NCBI RefSeq assembly: GCF_001976065.1
Contig: NZ_MNAH01000001.1
Span: 1,103,628 to 1,167,627, forward strand
DNA: 64,000 bases
Source of the DNA: Pseudomonas putida
Lineage (GTDB): Bacteria > Pseudomonadota > Gammaproteobacteria > Pseudomonadales > Pseudomonadaceae
Direction of reading: 5' to 3'
Each line of letters begins with the position of its first letter. Position 1 is the stretch's first letter. Shown here in pieces: positions 7,712 through 16,149 of this stretch. Under the pieces are notes generated by a model. The model was given only the letters and a program-made list of their open reading frames with translations, did not search any database and was not told the origin of the DNA. Made by a program: the position numbers and the translations under genes.

Positions 7712-9528
7712 CCATGCCCGCGGTCCTTCTTCGCTTCACTTCGCTGCTCGACCAGTCCCGGCGTGCCTTGCTCCTGGTCTGGGGCACCTCGCGCGCATTG
7801 TTCCTGGGCCTGGTGTTGGCCACGCTGGTCGCCGGTGTGCTACCGGCTTTGGCGGCATGGCTGGGGCAGCGCATTGTCGACGCCGTGGTCTTTGCCATGC
7901 AGTTGCATGCGCAGCAGGGCAGTGCGCCTTTGTGGCCGGTGGTGCGTTATGTACTGCTGGAGGCGGGTGTGCTGGCCTTGCTGTCTGGCGCCCAGCGTGC
8001 GCTGTCGGTGCAGCAGTCGCTGTTGCGGGTGCAACTGGGGCAGAAGGTCAACACCATGATTCTGGAAAAGGCCCAGACGTTGTCGCTGGTGCAGTTCGAG
8101 AATTCGGAGTTCTACGACAAGCTGGTGCGGGTTCGGCGCGAAGCCTCGACCCGGCCGTTGGCGCTGGTAATGAAGTCGCTGGGGCTGATCCAGAACCTGA
8201 TCGTGCTGATCAGCTTCGGCGTGTTGCTGGTGCATTTTTCGCCCTGGGCGCTGGTGTTGCTGGTGGTCGGCGCGTTACCCGTGTTTTTTGCCGAGGCGCA
8301 CTTTTCCGGGGATGCCTTTCGCCTGTTTACCCGGCGTGCGCCGGAGAGCCGGCAGCAGAATTACATCGAGACGTTGCTTTCCCATGAGGGCTACATCAAG
8401 GAGGTCAAGCTGTTCGGTTTCGCGCCGCTGCTGTTGCAGCGTTACCGCGACACCTTTGCCAGGCTTTATGCCGAGGACCGGCGGCTGACCCTGCGTCGCG
8501 ATGGCTGGGGCTTTGTCCTCGGCCTGCTGGGCACCGCGGCGTTCTACCTGGCCTATGCCTGGGTGGTGGTCGATGCCGTCCACGGCAACATCAGCCTCGG
8601 CCAGATGACCATGTACCTGGTGTTGTTCAAGCAGGGCCAGGCGGCGGTGAGCAGCAGCCTGAGCGCCATCAGCGGCCTGTATGAGGATGGCCTCTACCTG
8701 TCGAGCCTCTATGAATACCTGGCCGAACCCGTGGTCGCCGACACTGGCCATCTGACGGTGGGTGCGGTGCCTGGCGATGGCTTGCGCTTCGAGAACGTCG
8801 GCTTCCGTTATCCGGGAGCCAGTCGCGACGCGCTGGTGGGCATCGACCTGCACCTGGTGCCGGGACGCAGTTTAGCGCTGGTGGGGGAGAACGGTTCGGG
8901 CAAGACCACGCTGATCAAACTGTTGACCCGGCTCTACCGTCCCGATCAAGGACGCATCCTGCTCGACGGCAGCGATCTGCAGGCCTGGGAGGAAGATGCG
9001 CTGCGTCGGCGCATAGGGGTGATTTTCCAGGACTACATTCGCTACCAGTTTTCCGTTGGCGAGAACATCGGTGTGGGCGACACGCTGGCGTTCAGCGATG
9101 AGCAGCGTTGGCAGCACGCCGCCACCGAAGGCATGGCCGCGCCGTTCATCGAGCGACTCGATCGCGGCTACGCCACGCAACTGGGGCGCTGGTTTGCCGG
9201 CGGGCTGGAGCTGTCCGGCGGGCAGTGGCAAAAAATCGCCCTGTCGCGAGCCTATATGCGCCGCGATGCCGATATCCTGATCCTCGACGAGCCGACCTCG
9301 GCGCTCGACCCGGCGGCGGAAGCGGCAGTGTTCGAGCATTTCAGCCAGCACACCCAGAACCGCATGACCCTATTGATCTCCCACCGTTTTTCCAGCGTGC
9401 GCAACGCCGATCACATCATCGTGCTGGATCAGGGCGCCATCCTTGAACATGGCGATCACGACACCCTGGTCACGGCGGGCGGGCGTTATGCGCAGCTGTT
9501 CGACCTGCAGGCACGGGGCTATCGATAA
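7687..9528 (+). CDS. ABC transporter, fused permease and ATPase (exporter half-transporter)
   Basis: A 613-residue protein. The ATG at 7687 follows GGAG by 5 bases. Residues about 25-320 form a type I exporter membrane domain; hydrophobic segments include ALFLGLVLATLVAGVLPALA, LVLLVVGALPVFFA and LLGTAAFYLAYAWVVV. The ATPase has Walker A GENGSGKTT (about residue 400), signature LSGGQ (about 509) and Walker B ILILDEPTSALD (about 530), followed by the His switch in LISHRFSSV. It should work as a homodimer exporting a hydrophobic or peptide substrate across the inner membrane. The substrate is unknown. It may be co-transcribed with the upstream DUF6338-like and Pro-rich ORFs. Confidence 0.88.
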   Translation: MAASARQVAMPAVLLRFTSLLDQSRRALLLVWGTSRALFLGLVLATLVAGVLPALAAWLGQRIVDAVVFAMQLHAQQGSAPLWPVVRYVLLEAGVLALLSGAQRALSVQQSLLRVQLGQKVNTMILEKAQTLSLVQFENSEFYDKLVRVRREASTRPLALVMKSLGLIQNLIVLISFGVLLVHFSPWALVLLVVGALPVFFAEAHFSGDAFRLFTRRAPESRQQNYIETLLSHEGYIKEVKLFGFAPLLLQRYRDTFARLYAEDRRLTLRRDGWGFVLGLLGTAAFYLAYAWVVVDAVHGNISLGQMTMYLVLFKQGQAAVSSSLSAISGLYEDGLYLSSLYEYLAEPVVADTGHLTVGAVPGDGLRFENVGFRYPGASRDALVGIDLHLVPGRSLALVGENGSGKTTLIKLLTRLYRPDQGRILLDGSDLQAWEEDALRRRIGVIFQDYIRYQFSVGENIGVGDTLAFSDEQRWQHAATEGMAAPFIERLDRGYATQLGRWFAGGLELSGGQWQKIALSRAYMRRDADILILDEPTSALDPAAEAAVFEHFSQHTQNRMTLLISHRFSSVRNADHIIVLDQGAILEHGDHDTLVTAGGRYAQLFDLQARGYR

Positions 9529-9531
9529 TCC

Positions 9532-10509
9532 TCAGGAGTCCTGGGCATCCGCTGACACCATAGGCCTGGCGATTTGCGGCTTGGCCTGCATCAGGCCTTG
9601 CAGCGCCTGGCGATACTGGCTGCCGCCCCGGCTCATGCTGTTGTTGTGGGTGCCGCCGGGCACCAGCAACAGGCGCTTGGGTTCACTGGCGGCATTGAAC
9701 AACTGCTGACTGAACCTCGACGGCATGAATTGATCGGCCAGGCCATGGACCACCAGCAACGGCATGTCGATGGCGACGATCTTGTCGATGGAGTCGAACT
9801 TCTGCGACAGCAGCCAGCGCACCGGCAGCCAGTTCACCGGGAGGTTGTTGTCGGCTACTTGCGCCACGGCATCGCCCAGGGAAGTGAAGGTCGACTCGAT
9901 CACCAGCCCGCGCACCGGAACCGGGTGTTTTGCCTTTTTCGCCCGGGCGGCCAGGTCCGCCGCCAGGTCGATGGCCACCGCGCCACCCAGGGAGTGGCCG
10001 TAGATCAGGCGCTTGCTGGCGTCCGGCTGCATCACCGTGAAGCGCTCCCAAGCCGCTCGGGCGTCTTCATAAACGCTGGCTTCCGACGGCAGATCACCTT
10101 TGCTCTGGCCAAAACCCCGGTAGTCGATCGCCAGCACCGAATAGCCCATGGCGCGCAACTGCTCGATGCGAAAAGCCTGGCCGGTCAGGTTCCAGCGCAC
10201 GCCGTGCAGGTAGAGGATCGATGGCGCATCGCGACTCGCGGCTGGCCACCACCAGGCATGCAGGTTTTGCCCGGCCTTGAAGTCCGCGGGCTTGATGTCG
10301 AATTCCTGTACATCCCGGGGCAAGCCGCGATACCAGCCGGCGGTACCCGGTTCGATGCGAAACAGCAGTTCGCGCTCTTTGTACTGGAGTGCGCCGCAAC
10401 CCACGGGCACGCCGACGACTAGCGCGGCCATGCACAGCAGCGGCAGCCAGCGCAGGCGCAGATGAGTGAGCAGGGCAGAGGGCATCGGCTGGTTCACCGG
10501 CATGGACAT
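9532..10509 (-). CDS. Alpha/beta hydrolase (serine hydrolase), membrane-anchored
   Basis: A 325-residue protein. An N-terminal hydrophobic segment (about residues 20-40, WLPLLCMAALVVGVPVGC) is either a membrane anchor or a lipoprotein-like signal. The fold motifs are YLHGVRWNLTG (oxyanion loop), the nucleophile elbow GHSLGG (about 168-173), an acid at LLVVHGLADQFMP and a His near VPGGTHNNS. It resembles the YfhR/BEM46-type family. It converges with the ABC exporter gene with only 3 bases between stops. Substrate unknown. Confidence 0.82.
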   Translation of the reverse strand: MSMPVNQPMPSALLTHLRLRWLPLLCMAALVVGVPVGCGALQYKERELLFRIEPGTAGWYRGLPRDVQEFDIKPADFKAGQNLHAWWWPAASRDAPSILYLHGVRWNLTGQAFRIEQLRAMGYSVLAIDYRGFGQSKGDLPSEASVYEDARAAWERFTVMQPDASKRLIYGHSLGGAVAIDLAADLAARAKKAKHPVPVRGLVIESTFTSLGDAVAQVADNNLPVNWLPVRWLLSQKFDSIDKIVAIDMPLLVVHGLADQFMPSRFSQQLFNAASEPKRLLLVPGGTHNNSMSRGGSQYRQALQGLMQAKPQIARPMVSADAQDS

Positions 10510-10576
10510 GAAGCTCGCGTTTTAACAGATGCGCGGGTGGAGTGGGGGAAAATGCGACGGTCGTTAGGACGCCTCC

Positions 10577-10620
10577 TTGTGGGAGCGGGCTTGCTCCGTG
10601 CGTGACGCGGTCGCTCGCCA
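10577..10620. repeat. REP element (degenerate, single)
   Basis: TGTGGGAGCGGGCTTGCTCC matches the Pseudomonas GAGCGGGCTTGCTCGCGA repeat found at several other places in this window, here with a diverged second half. It lies just upstream of the alpha/beta hydrolase gene. Confidence 0.7.
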
Positions 10621-10666
10621 AGGACGACTATCGGCCAGAAGCGTCGGGTAGGCTAAGGGAGAAACC

Positions 10667-10885
10667 ATGAAAACGCACAAATTAACCATGAACGTTTCAA
10701 TCCGCCGACGGCATGTTCAAGCCCCATGGAACTGCTCGCCGATAAGTACACAAGTTACTAACCGGGACTTACTTCGCCAAATCAGATCCAAATATCGGAA
10801 ATTTCTGATGGTAGGTTTTTTTTGCCTGTTTCTATACTGGACCCACATCCAAAGGTTTAAACGCCACAACTTGTCACGCGCGTAG
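10667..10885 (+). CDS. Possible small hypothetical protein
   Basis: A 72-residue frame with a good ribosome site (AAGGGAG, 5 bases before the ATG). The peptide is basic (many Arg and Lys) with one hydrophobic stretch, KFLMVGFFCLFLYW, at about residues 45-58. No family is recognised. The AT-rich context may simply produce a chance ORF; the ribosome site is the only positive evidence. Confidence 0.25.
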   Translation: MKTHKLTMNVSIRRRHVQAPWNCSPISTQVTNRDLLRQIRSKYRKFLMVGFFCLFLYWTHIQRFKRHNLSRA

Positions 10886-11118
10886 CTATGCAGTCGAAGT
10901 GACTGCGGGCGGCTGAAAAAAAATTCTTGGCTGGAGGGTTTTCCTGGGGGGCGATAAAAACCAGAAAGCTATAAGTCAATCCTGAATAGGCTATTGGTGT
11001 TTGTTCGGGTTGTGAGTATCTGCATTTTGCTTAGTTGAATAATAAGAGCGGCGTTCAAATCACTTCAGACGGTTTGGCGCAACAACATCTTCTATAGCTA
11101 TTAATCAGAGCCTGAAAA

Positions 11119-12546
11119 ATGAACTTCTATGAAATCATCGGTTATGACCGTGACGGAACTGTTCGTGAACTTGATACGGCGCTAAACAAGGGGACTCTAA
11201 ACACAAGGGATGTGACGTTTTCAGCACTTGGTTTTAATGCGCCAGGCTGGATCGCAGCCTCTTCGATGTCGATTCTTTACTCAATATCGGGCCACCATGC
11301 GCCGCTGGCCATTTTGATTGCGTACTTCTTTCCAATGCTGGTCATGGCTTTTTGCATGATCTCCCTCACTCGCCAGGCACCGTCGGCAGGCGGAGTGTTT
11401 ACCTTCACCTCGCGATTTCTCCATACCAGCGTCGGGACCATTCTCGGCTGGGCGTACTCTATTGCCTGCACGGCAGTGATGGCCATGTGCGCAATCATCG
11501 GAACCGAATACATCCAGGCGCTTTTTCCAGCCCTGGCGGGTGCGCTTAACGCCAAATTGATCGGGACGGGTATGGTGCTGATCTTCCTGGCCATTTCCTG
11601 CAACGGCGTCAATGCCACAGCGAAAATCGCCAGTATCTTCCTGATTTTCGAGATCGCCGTCGTCGCCGGGCTCGGGTTGATGGGCATCATCGACCCTCAG
11701 GTTCCGGACCTGTCGGTTCTGTCCATGTATACGCCGCAAGGGGCGGATGGATGGTCGGCAATCGGGCCAGGGGTGCTGTTCGGTGTCTGGATGCTCGCCA
11801 ACTTCGATTCGGCGATCAACTACATCGAAGAGTCGCGTATTCCCGTTCGAACCGTGCAACGCTCCATGTTGCTCGTTCTGACTAGCGCCTTTGTCATTTA
11901 CACCCTCGCGGCTATCGGCTGGCAGTACGCCGTGCCCGTGGAGAAACTGGCGGCAATTATCGAGGATGGCAACGGTGGGCCAATCGCCGCTGTCGCCAAC
12001 GTCTACTTGCCACCGACCATGGCCTGGATTGCATTGTTCGTCGTGATCACTTCGGCATGTGCCGGTTTGCAAATCTCTTCGAGTGCGGCTGCGCGTACGC
12101 TCTATCGAATGAGTGAAGAAGGGCATCTGCCGCTGGCACTCAGCGCTGTAAACAAAACAAAGTCGCCATGGCTTGCCAGCGTTATTGTCTCGGCCGTCGC
12201 CATTGCTCTGCTCTGGTGGAAACCGCTGGACAAGATTGTCTGGTACTACGACGTCGTGACTATCACGTTGGTGATGTCCTACATGGCCGCTATTGCAGCC
12301 TTTATTGTCATGACTTTCCGACGTCAGCGTTTCGGCATCGCGTTGGCACTGTCGATCCCTGCGGCTCTGGCCATTCTGGTTCTGGGATACATCGGTTATA
12401 CCGCCGGAGCAAATCCGGTTTCACCAGAGGATCAATACACAGCCTGGTATCTCGGCGCGCTGACGATACTGTCTGGCGCACTGATTCTGGTGTGGCAATC
12501 GCGTGTCTCCAGGAAACCCGTACTTTCCAAAGTTAAAGCGTCCTGA
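11119..12546 (+). CDS. APC-superfamily amino acid/amine permease
   Basis: A 475-residue polytopic inner-membrane protein with about twelve hydrophobic segments. The N-terminal region TFSALGFNAPGWIAASSMSI and the segment ITSACAGLQISSSAAARTLY followed by MSEEGHLP are typical of APC family transporters. It probably imports the substrate of the catabolic genes that follow (SDR at 12586, epimerase at 13417, deacetylase-fold hydrolase at 14387), all on the same strand. The nature of the substrate (amino acid, amine, or N-acyl/cyclic compound) is inference. Upstream DNA is AT-rich. Confidence 0.85.
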   Translation: MNFYEIIGYDRDGTVRELDTALNKGTLNTRDVTFSALGFNAPGWIAASSMSILYSISGHHAPLAILIAYFFPMLVMAFCMISLTRQAPSAGGVFTFTSRFLHTSVGTILGWAYSIACTAVMAMCAIIGTEYIQALFPALAGALNAKLIGTGMVLIFLAISCNGVNATAKIASIFLIFEIAVVAGLGLMGIIDPQVPDLSVLSMYTPQGADGWSAIGPGVLFGVWMLANFDSAINYIEESRIPVRTVQRSMLLVLTSAFVIYTLAAIGWQYAVPVEKLAAIIEDGNGGPIAAVANVYLPPTMAWIALFVVITSACAGLQISSSAAARTLYRMSEEGHLPLALSAVNKTKSPWLASVIVSAVAIALLWWKPLDKIVWYYDVVTITLVMSYMAAIAAFIVMTFRRQRFGIALALSIPAALAILVLGYIGYTAGANPVSPEDQYTAWYLGALTILSGALILVWQSRVSRKPVLSKVKAS

Positions 12547-12585
12547 TTTGCACGCGCGGCGTTCATTTAAATCATCGGAGAACTT

Positions 12586-13320
12586 ATGAAACGTGTTGTC
12601 GTTATCACTGGCGCTGGAAAGGGCATCGGGCTGGCAATCGCCAAGCGTTTTGCTGCAAGTGGCGATCATCTGGTCCTCAATTACTTCGACAACAAAGATC
12701 AACTGGACGCAGTAATACGAATTGCCGAAGACAACGGTGGCGACGGGTTCACCGTTCAAGCGGATATCAGTAATCCCGAAGCCGCGGCCGGAATCATCCT
12801 CGAGGCGCAGAGTCGCTATGGAAGGGTCGATATTCTCGTCAACAATGCCGGGAGACTGGTGTCGGCGACAGTAGAGCAAACGACCTGGGCGCAGTGGGAG
12901 CAGATGATCAGCACCAATCTCGGGGGTACCTGGGCCTGTATGCAGGCCGTGTTGCCGGGCATGCTCGCTCGCGGTCAAGGGCGGATTATCAACATCAGCT
13001 CCGAGCTGGGGCTGATTGGATTTCCCACCTACGCCGCGTACTGCGCTTCCAAGGGCGGGGTGATCGCGCTGACAAAAGCGGTTGCCAAGGAAGTGGCCCC
13101 CAAAGGTGTATTGGTCAATTCGGTGGCGCCGGGGCCGATCGAAACAGACATGCTGATCAACGACACCATCGAATACAACGATGAGACCCGCGCGACCCTT
13201 CCATTGAGGCGCTTCGGCAAACCGGATGAAATCGCGGCCATGGTCGAAGCCCTGGCCGGGCCCGCGGGTGATTACATGGTTGGCCAGATCATCAGCCCCA
13301 ATGGCGGTGCTGCAATCTAG
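12586..13320 (+). CDS. Short-chain dehydrogenase/reductase (FabG-like)
   Basis: A 244-residue classical SDR. The cofactor motif TGAGKGIG is at residues 8-15, NNAG at about 86-89, the catalytic Ser in INISSELGLIG and the YxxxK motif in YCASKGG (about residues 149-155). The C-terminal VAPGPIETDML is also typical. It would use NAD(P)H to interconvert an alcohol and a ketone. A GGAG site precedes the ATG. It lies 39 bases after the permease gene, consistent with one operon. Confidence 0.88.
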   Translation: MKRVVVITGAGKGIGLAIAKRFAASGDHLVLNYFDNKDQLDAVIRIAEDNGGDGFTVQADISNPEAAAGIILEAQSRYGRVDILVNNAGRLVSATVEQTTWAQWEQMISTNLGGTWACMQAVLPGMLARGQGRIINISSELGLIGFPTYAAYCASKGGVIALTKAVAKEVAPKGVLVNSVAPGPIETDMLINDTIEYNDETRATLPLRRFGKPDEIAAMVEALAGPAGDYMVGQIISPNGGAAI

Positions 13321-13416
13321 TTGGATGTCTCGTCTCGATGTTTTAACTTTAGCGAGTCATGAATTTACCCGTCGAATATGTGGCTCTTATTCTGCTAATA
13401 ACAAGAAGGATACAAA

Positions 13417-14325
13417 ATGAGCGCTGTAATGATTACCGGTGGTTTGGGCTATGTTGGCAGATACCTGACGAAAAAGCTCAGCGAACAAGGCGTCAAGGTG
13501 GTGAGTTACAATCGTGACTACTCCGAAGCCAAGTCTGAATTCATGACCCCTGTGCAGGGAGAGTTATTCGACATACCGAGGATTGTCAGAACCATCCAGG
13601 AATATGGCGTTGATCGTGTCATTCACACAGCGGCCATGTCACATCCCGACTTGTCCATAGACCTGCCCATTACGACGGTAACGGCGAATATCGATGGCAC
13701 CATCCATTTGCTTGAAGCAATGCGATTGGCGGGCATCAAAAAGTTGGTAAACTTTTCTTCGGAAACGGTGTATGGGCATTTCGAGGGTGCGATTAATGAG
13801 CAGACACCTACTTACCCAACGACACCCTATGGTGTAACCAAGATTGCCACCGAGCACTTTGGCCGAGTCTACAATGATCTTTATGGTATGGAGGTGATTT
13901 CACTGCGAATTGCGGAAGTGTATGGCCCGGAAAATAAGATGCCGCAAGTGCTCAGGGATATACTTAAAACCGTCCATCGTGGTGAAGCTTTTACCTTGCC
14001 TTCGGGCGGAGATCATCGGTTCCACTACATCCATGTCGAAGACGTCGTGCGGGCAGTACTGATGGCGACTGAAACCAGAGATCTGAAAGGCGGTGTATTT
14101 AACATTGCCGGTGACCGCTCCTGGACGCTGCATCAAGCCGTTGAAATCATCAGGAAAATAATTCCTGATGCGCGCATCGAAGTTGGCGACGGTTATTGGC
14201 ATCTCGATCGCCATGGGGAATGGGATCTAAGTGCAGCCGAGCGGGAGCTGGGGTATCGAGCGCGATGGTCACTTGAAAAAGGACTCACGCATTATTCCAA
14301 CTGGTTGATTGATCACGAGTATTGA
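13417..14325 (+). CDS. NAD-dependent epimerase/dehydratase
   Basis: A 302-residue extended SDR. It has the N-terminal Rossmann motif TGGLGYVG (residues 7-14), the catalytic Ser/Thr in VNFSSETVYGHF and the YxxxK motif in PYGVTKIATEHFG (about 137-149). The C-terminus GYRARWSLEKGLTHYSNWL is typical of the nucleotide-sugar epimerase fold. An AAGGA site lies 6 bases before the ATG. The DNA looks lower in GC than the flanking core genes. In this permease/SDR/deacetylase context it may act on a small catabolic intermediate rather than a nucleotide sugar (inference). Confidence 0.85.
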   Translation: MSAVMITGGLGYVGRYLTKKLSEQGVKVVSYNRDYSEAKSEFMTPVQGELFDIPRIVRTIQEYGVDRVIHTAAMSHPDLSIDLPITTVTANIDGTIHLLEAMRLAGIKKLVNFSSETVYGHFEGAINEQTPTYPTTPYGVTKIATEHFGRVYNDLYGMEVISLRIAEVYGPENKMPQVLRDILKTVHRGEAFTLPSGGDHRFHYIHVEDVVRAVLMATETRDLKGGVFNIAGDRSWTLHQAVEIIRKIIPDARIEVGDGYWHLDRHGEWDLSAAERELGYRARWSLEKGLTHYSNWLIDHEY

Positions 14326-14386
14326 TAGGGGCTGGATTGTTGTTGTTGGTGATTCGATAACGTTCAGTATCCACTGGTGATTAAGC

Positions 14387-15280
14387 ATGATTGAAAATCC
14401 GATTGTCTGGCCAAACGGCGCTCGCTGCGCCGTCGCCTTTACCTTTGATATGGATGCAGACAGCATCCTGCATGTGGCGCACCCCAAGGATTCCGCGACA
14501 CGAGTCGCCAGTATTTCGATGCTGCACTATGGACCCAAAGTGGCGATTCCGAGGATTCTGGAAACCTGGCGACGTTTCGAGATCAAACAAACGTTTTTCA
14601 TACCGGCCTGGTGCATCGAACAATACCCACAGGCCATTGAAGCGATCGTCGAAGGAGGGCACGAAATTGCCCATCACGGCTACATACATGAGCATCCAAA
14701 CGAGCTGACCCGGGAAGAAGAGGCTTATTGGCTCGATCGCGGTTGCGACACCATCAAGCGATTCACCGGCCAGGCACCGCGGGGCTGGCGGGCTCCCCTC
14801 TACAATATGTCAGAGCACTCGGCTGACTTGTTGATCGAGCGAGGCTTCAGTTATGACGCCTCTTTGATGGGGGATGATGTGCCTTATCTGTTGCGCACCG
14901 GGGCGGGAGAGCTGGTGGAGCTTCCATCCAGCTGGGCGCTGGATGACTGGCCTCAGTACATGCACAGCATCGACCTTGATTTCCAGATGCCGATTCAGTC
15001 GCCGCAACGCGCCGTCGAGGTTTTCAAGGCCGAGTTCGATGCTGCCTGGGAGTATGGCGCGCTCTTCGTTCCCGTCTGGCATCCGTTCCTTTCCGGTCGT
15101 TTGTCACGCTGGCATGAAGTGTCGAAGTTGATCGAATACATGATGGCCAAAGGTGATGTCTGGTTTGCACGGATGGATGAGATCGCCGCGCATGTCCAGC
15201 GCTGTGTGGCCACCGGCTCCTATACACCAAGGGTTGACAGGCTGCCTTATTATCAGGGACCGGTTAAAGCGCATCAGTAG
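14387..15280 (+). CDS. Polysaccharide-deacetylase-fold hydrolase (PuuE/HpPgdA-like)
   Basis: A 297-residue NodB-fold protein. FTFDMDAD (about residues 19-25) supplies the metal-binding Asp. GGHEIAHHGYIHEHP (about 91-104) has the metal-binding His pair, and WRAPLYNMSEHS continues the motif series. The C-terminal WHPFLSGR is typical of the cyclic-imide/allantoinase-like branch (PuuE, HpPgdA) rather than of secreted chitin deacetylases. There is no signal peptide, so it acts in the cytoplasm. It probably hydrolyses an amide or cyclic imide imported by the APC permease (inference). No terminator with a T-run is seen, but an inverted repeat follows. Confidence 0.82.
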   Translation: MIENPIVWPNGARCAVAFTFDMDADSILHVAHPKDSATRVASISMLHYGPKVAIPRILETWRRFEIKQTFFIPAWCIEQYPQAIEAIVEGGHEIAHHGYIHEHPNELTREEEAYWLDRGCDTIKRFTGQAPRGWRAPLYNMSEHSADLLIERGFSYDASLMGDDVPYLLRTGAGELVELPSSWALDDWPQYMHSIDLDFQMPIQSPQRAVEVFKAEFDAAWEYGALFVPVWHPFLSGRLSRWHEVSKLIEYMMAKGDVWFARMDEIAAHVQRCVATGSYTPRVDRLPYYQGPVKAHQ

Positions 15281-15289
15281 TAGGGGGAG

Positions 15290-15311
15290 GCGACCATCGA
15301 TGGATGGTCGC
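15290..15311. terminator. Inverted repeat between convergent genes, possible terminator
   Basis: A perfect 9-base stem, GCGACCATC and GATGGTCGC, with a 4-base loop, lies between the deacetylase-fold gene (plus) and the adenosine-kinase-like gene (minus). It lacks a T-run, so intrinsic termination is uncertain. Confidence 0.4.
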
Positions 15312-15368
15312 TACTCTGCCGGAATGAGGCTTGTTTCACTTCATTGAGTGGTCTTGGCCGAGTGCAAT

Positions 15369-15854
15369 TCACAGCTTGTAGCCAATCTGCCGCAACAGGT
15401 TCTTGCGCCACAAGATGTCGTCGTCGACTTCAATGTCATTGGCACAGAAGCCATCCACTACGCCCAGGATTGCTCGCCCTTGTTCCGTCTCGGCGAGAAC
15501 CACTTCAGTCGGATTGGCTGTCGCACAAAAAATACGGCACACCTCTGGAACCATTTTGATGGTGTTCAACACATTCAGCGGATAAAAACCGTCGCCCAGG
15601 AAAATGATGAAGCTATGGCCTGCGGCGATGGCTTTGGCATTTTTCTGTGCAAGTTCAATCATCAGGGTATCGGTGCCAGACCATCGAACCAGGCATTTGC
15701 CAGAGGCTTCACAAAAGGCCACGCCAAACTGGATACCTGGCACGGCATTTACCAACGCTTCGTGGATGTCCTCGACGGACTTGATGAAGTGCGTCTGACC
15801 CAAAATGAAATTCGTATCATCCGGCTTTTCGATTTTCAGCGTGATGAGTTGCAT
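15369..15854 (-). CDS. Adenosine-specific kinase family protein (PF04008)
   Basis: A 161-residue protein, the usual length of the family. The start at 15854 has GGAGG 8 bases upstream; a longer in-frame start at 15938 is less likely. The sequence MQLITLKIEKPDDTNFILGQ, then HFIKSVEDIHEALV, GIQFGVAFCEASGKCLVRW and CRIFCATANPTEVVLAET, matches the small family first described from archaea and thermophiles as adenosine-specific kinase (named from structural genomics). Its biological role in bacteria is not well established. The gene stands alone on the minus strand. Confidence 0.8.
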   Translation of the reverse strand: MQLITLKIEKPDDTNFILGQTHFIKSVEDIHEALVNAVPGIQFGVAFCEASGKCLVRWSGTDTLMIELAQKNAKAIAAGHSFIIFLGDGFYPLNVLNTIKMVPEVCRIFCATANPTEVVLAETEQGRAILGVVDGFCANDIEVDDDILWRKNLLRQIGYKL

Positions 15855-16097
15855 CTCAAACGCCTCCTTCCACGATGTTGCTAGCAGAGACTGGCAACAG
15901 ATCAAGCATAGCTGCTCATTTGCCATTGCTCCGTGCACTGACTGCTTTTGGCCGTTCTCTGCCGATCATGGTTACAACGCGTGCTGGTCAAATCCGATGT
16001 AATGGTTGGTCAGAGCGAATGCAAGTGACTGGTCAGGTCGAACGCAAACGGGTGGTCAAGTGGAGCGCCATTTCGCATCAGCCTCACGAATGCTGAC

Positions 16098-16135
16098 TGA
16101 CACACCGCCTTCGCGAGCAAGCCCGCTCCCACAGG
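16098..16135. repeat. REP element (single)
   Basis: CCTTCGCGAGCAAGCCCGCT followed by CCCACAGGG is the inverted orientation of the GAGCGGGCTTGCTCGCGA repeat. It lies just downstream of the quinone oxidoreductase gene (minus). The rest of 15855-16149 shows no gene, only short GGTCAGAGCGAATGC / GGTCAGGTCGAACGC near-repeats. Confidence 0.8.
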
Positions 16136-16149
16136 GTCTTGCGTTGCTT

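Larger units (their letters stand above)
10510..11118. other. 609-base intergenic region with REP and AT-rich promoter zone
   Basis: The first 110 bases hold a degenerate REP element. From about 10,700 the base composition becomes clearly AT-richer than the surrounding genome and stays so up to the APC permease start. This stretch should hold that gene's promoter; no clean operator or sigma-54 element was found. One weakly supported short ORF (10667-10885) lies inside. Confidence 0.5.
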
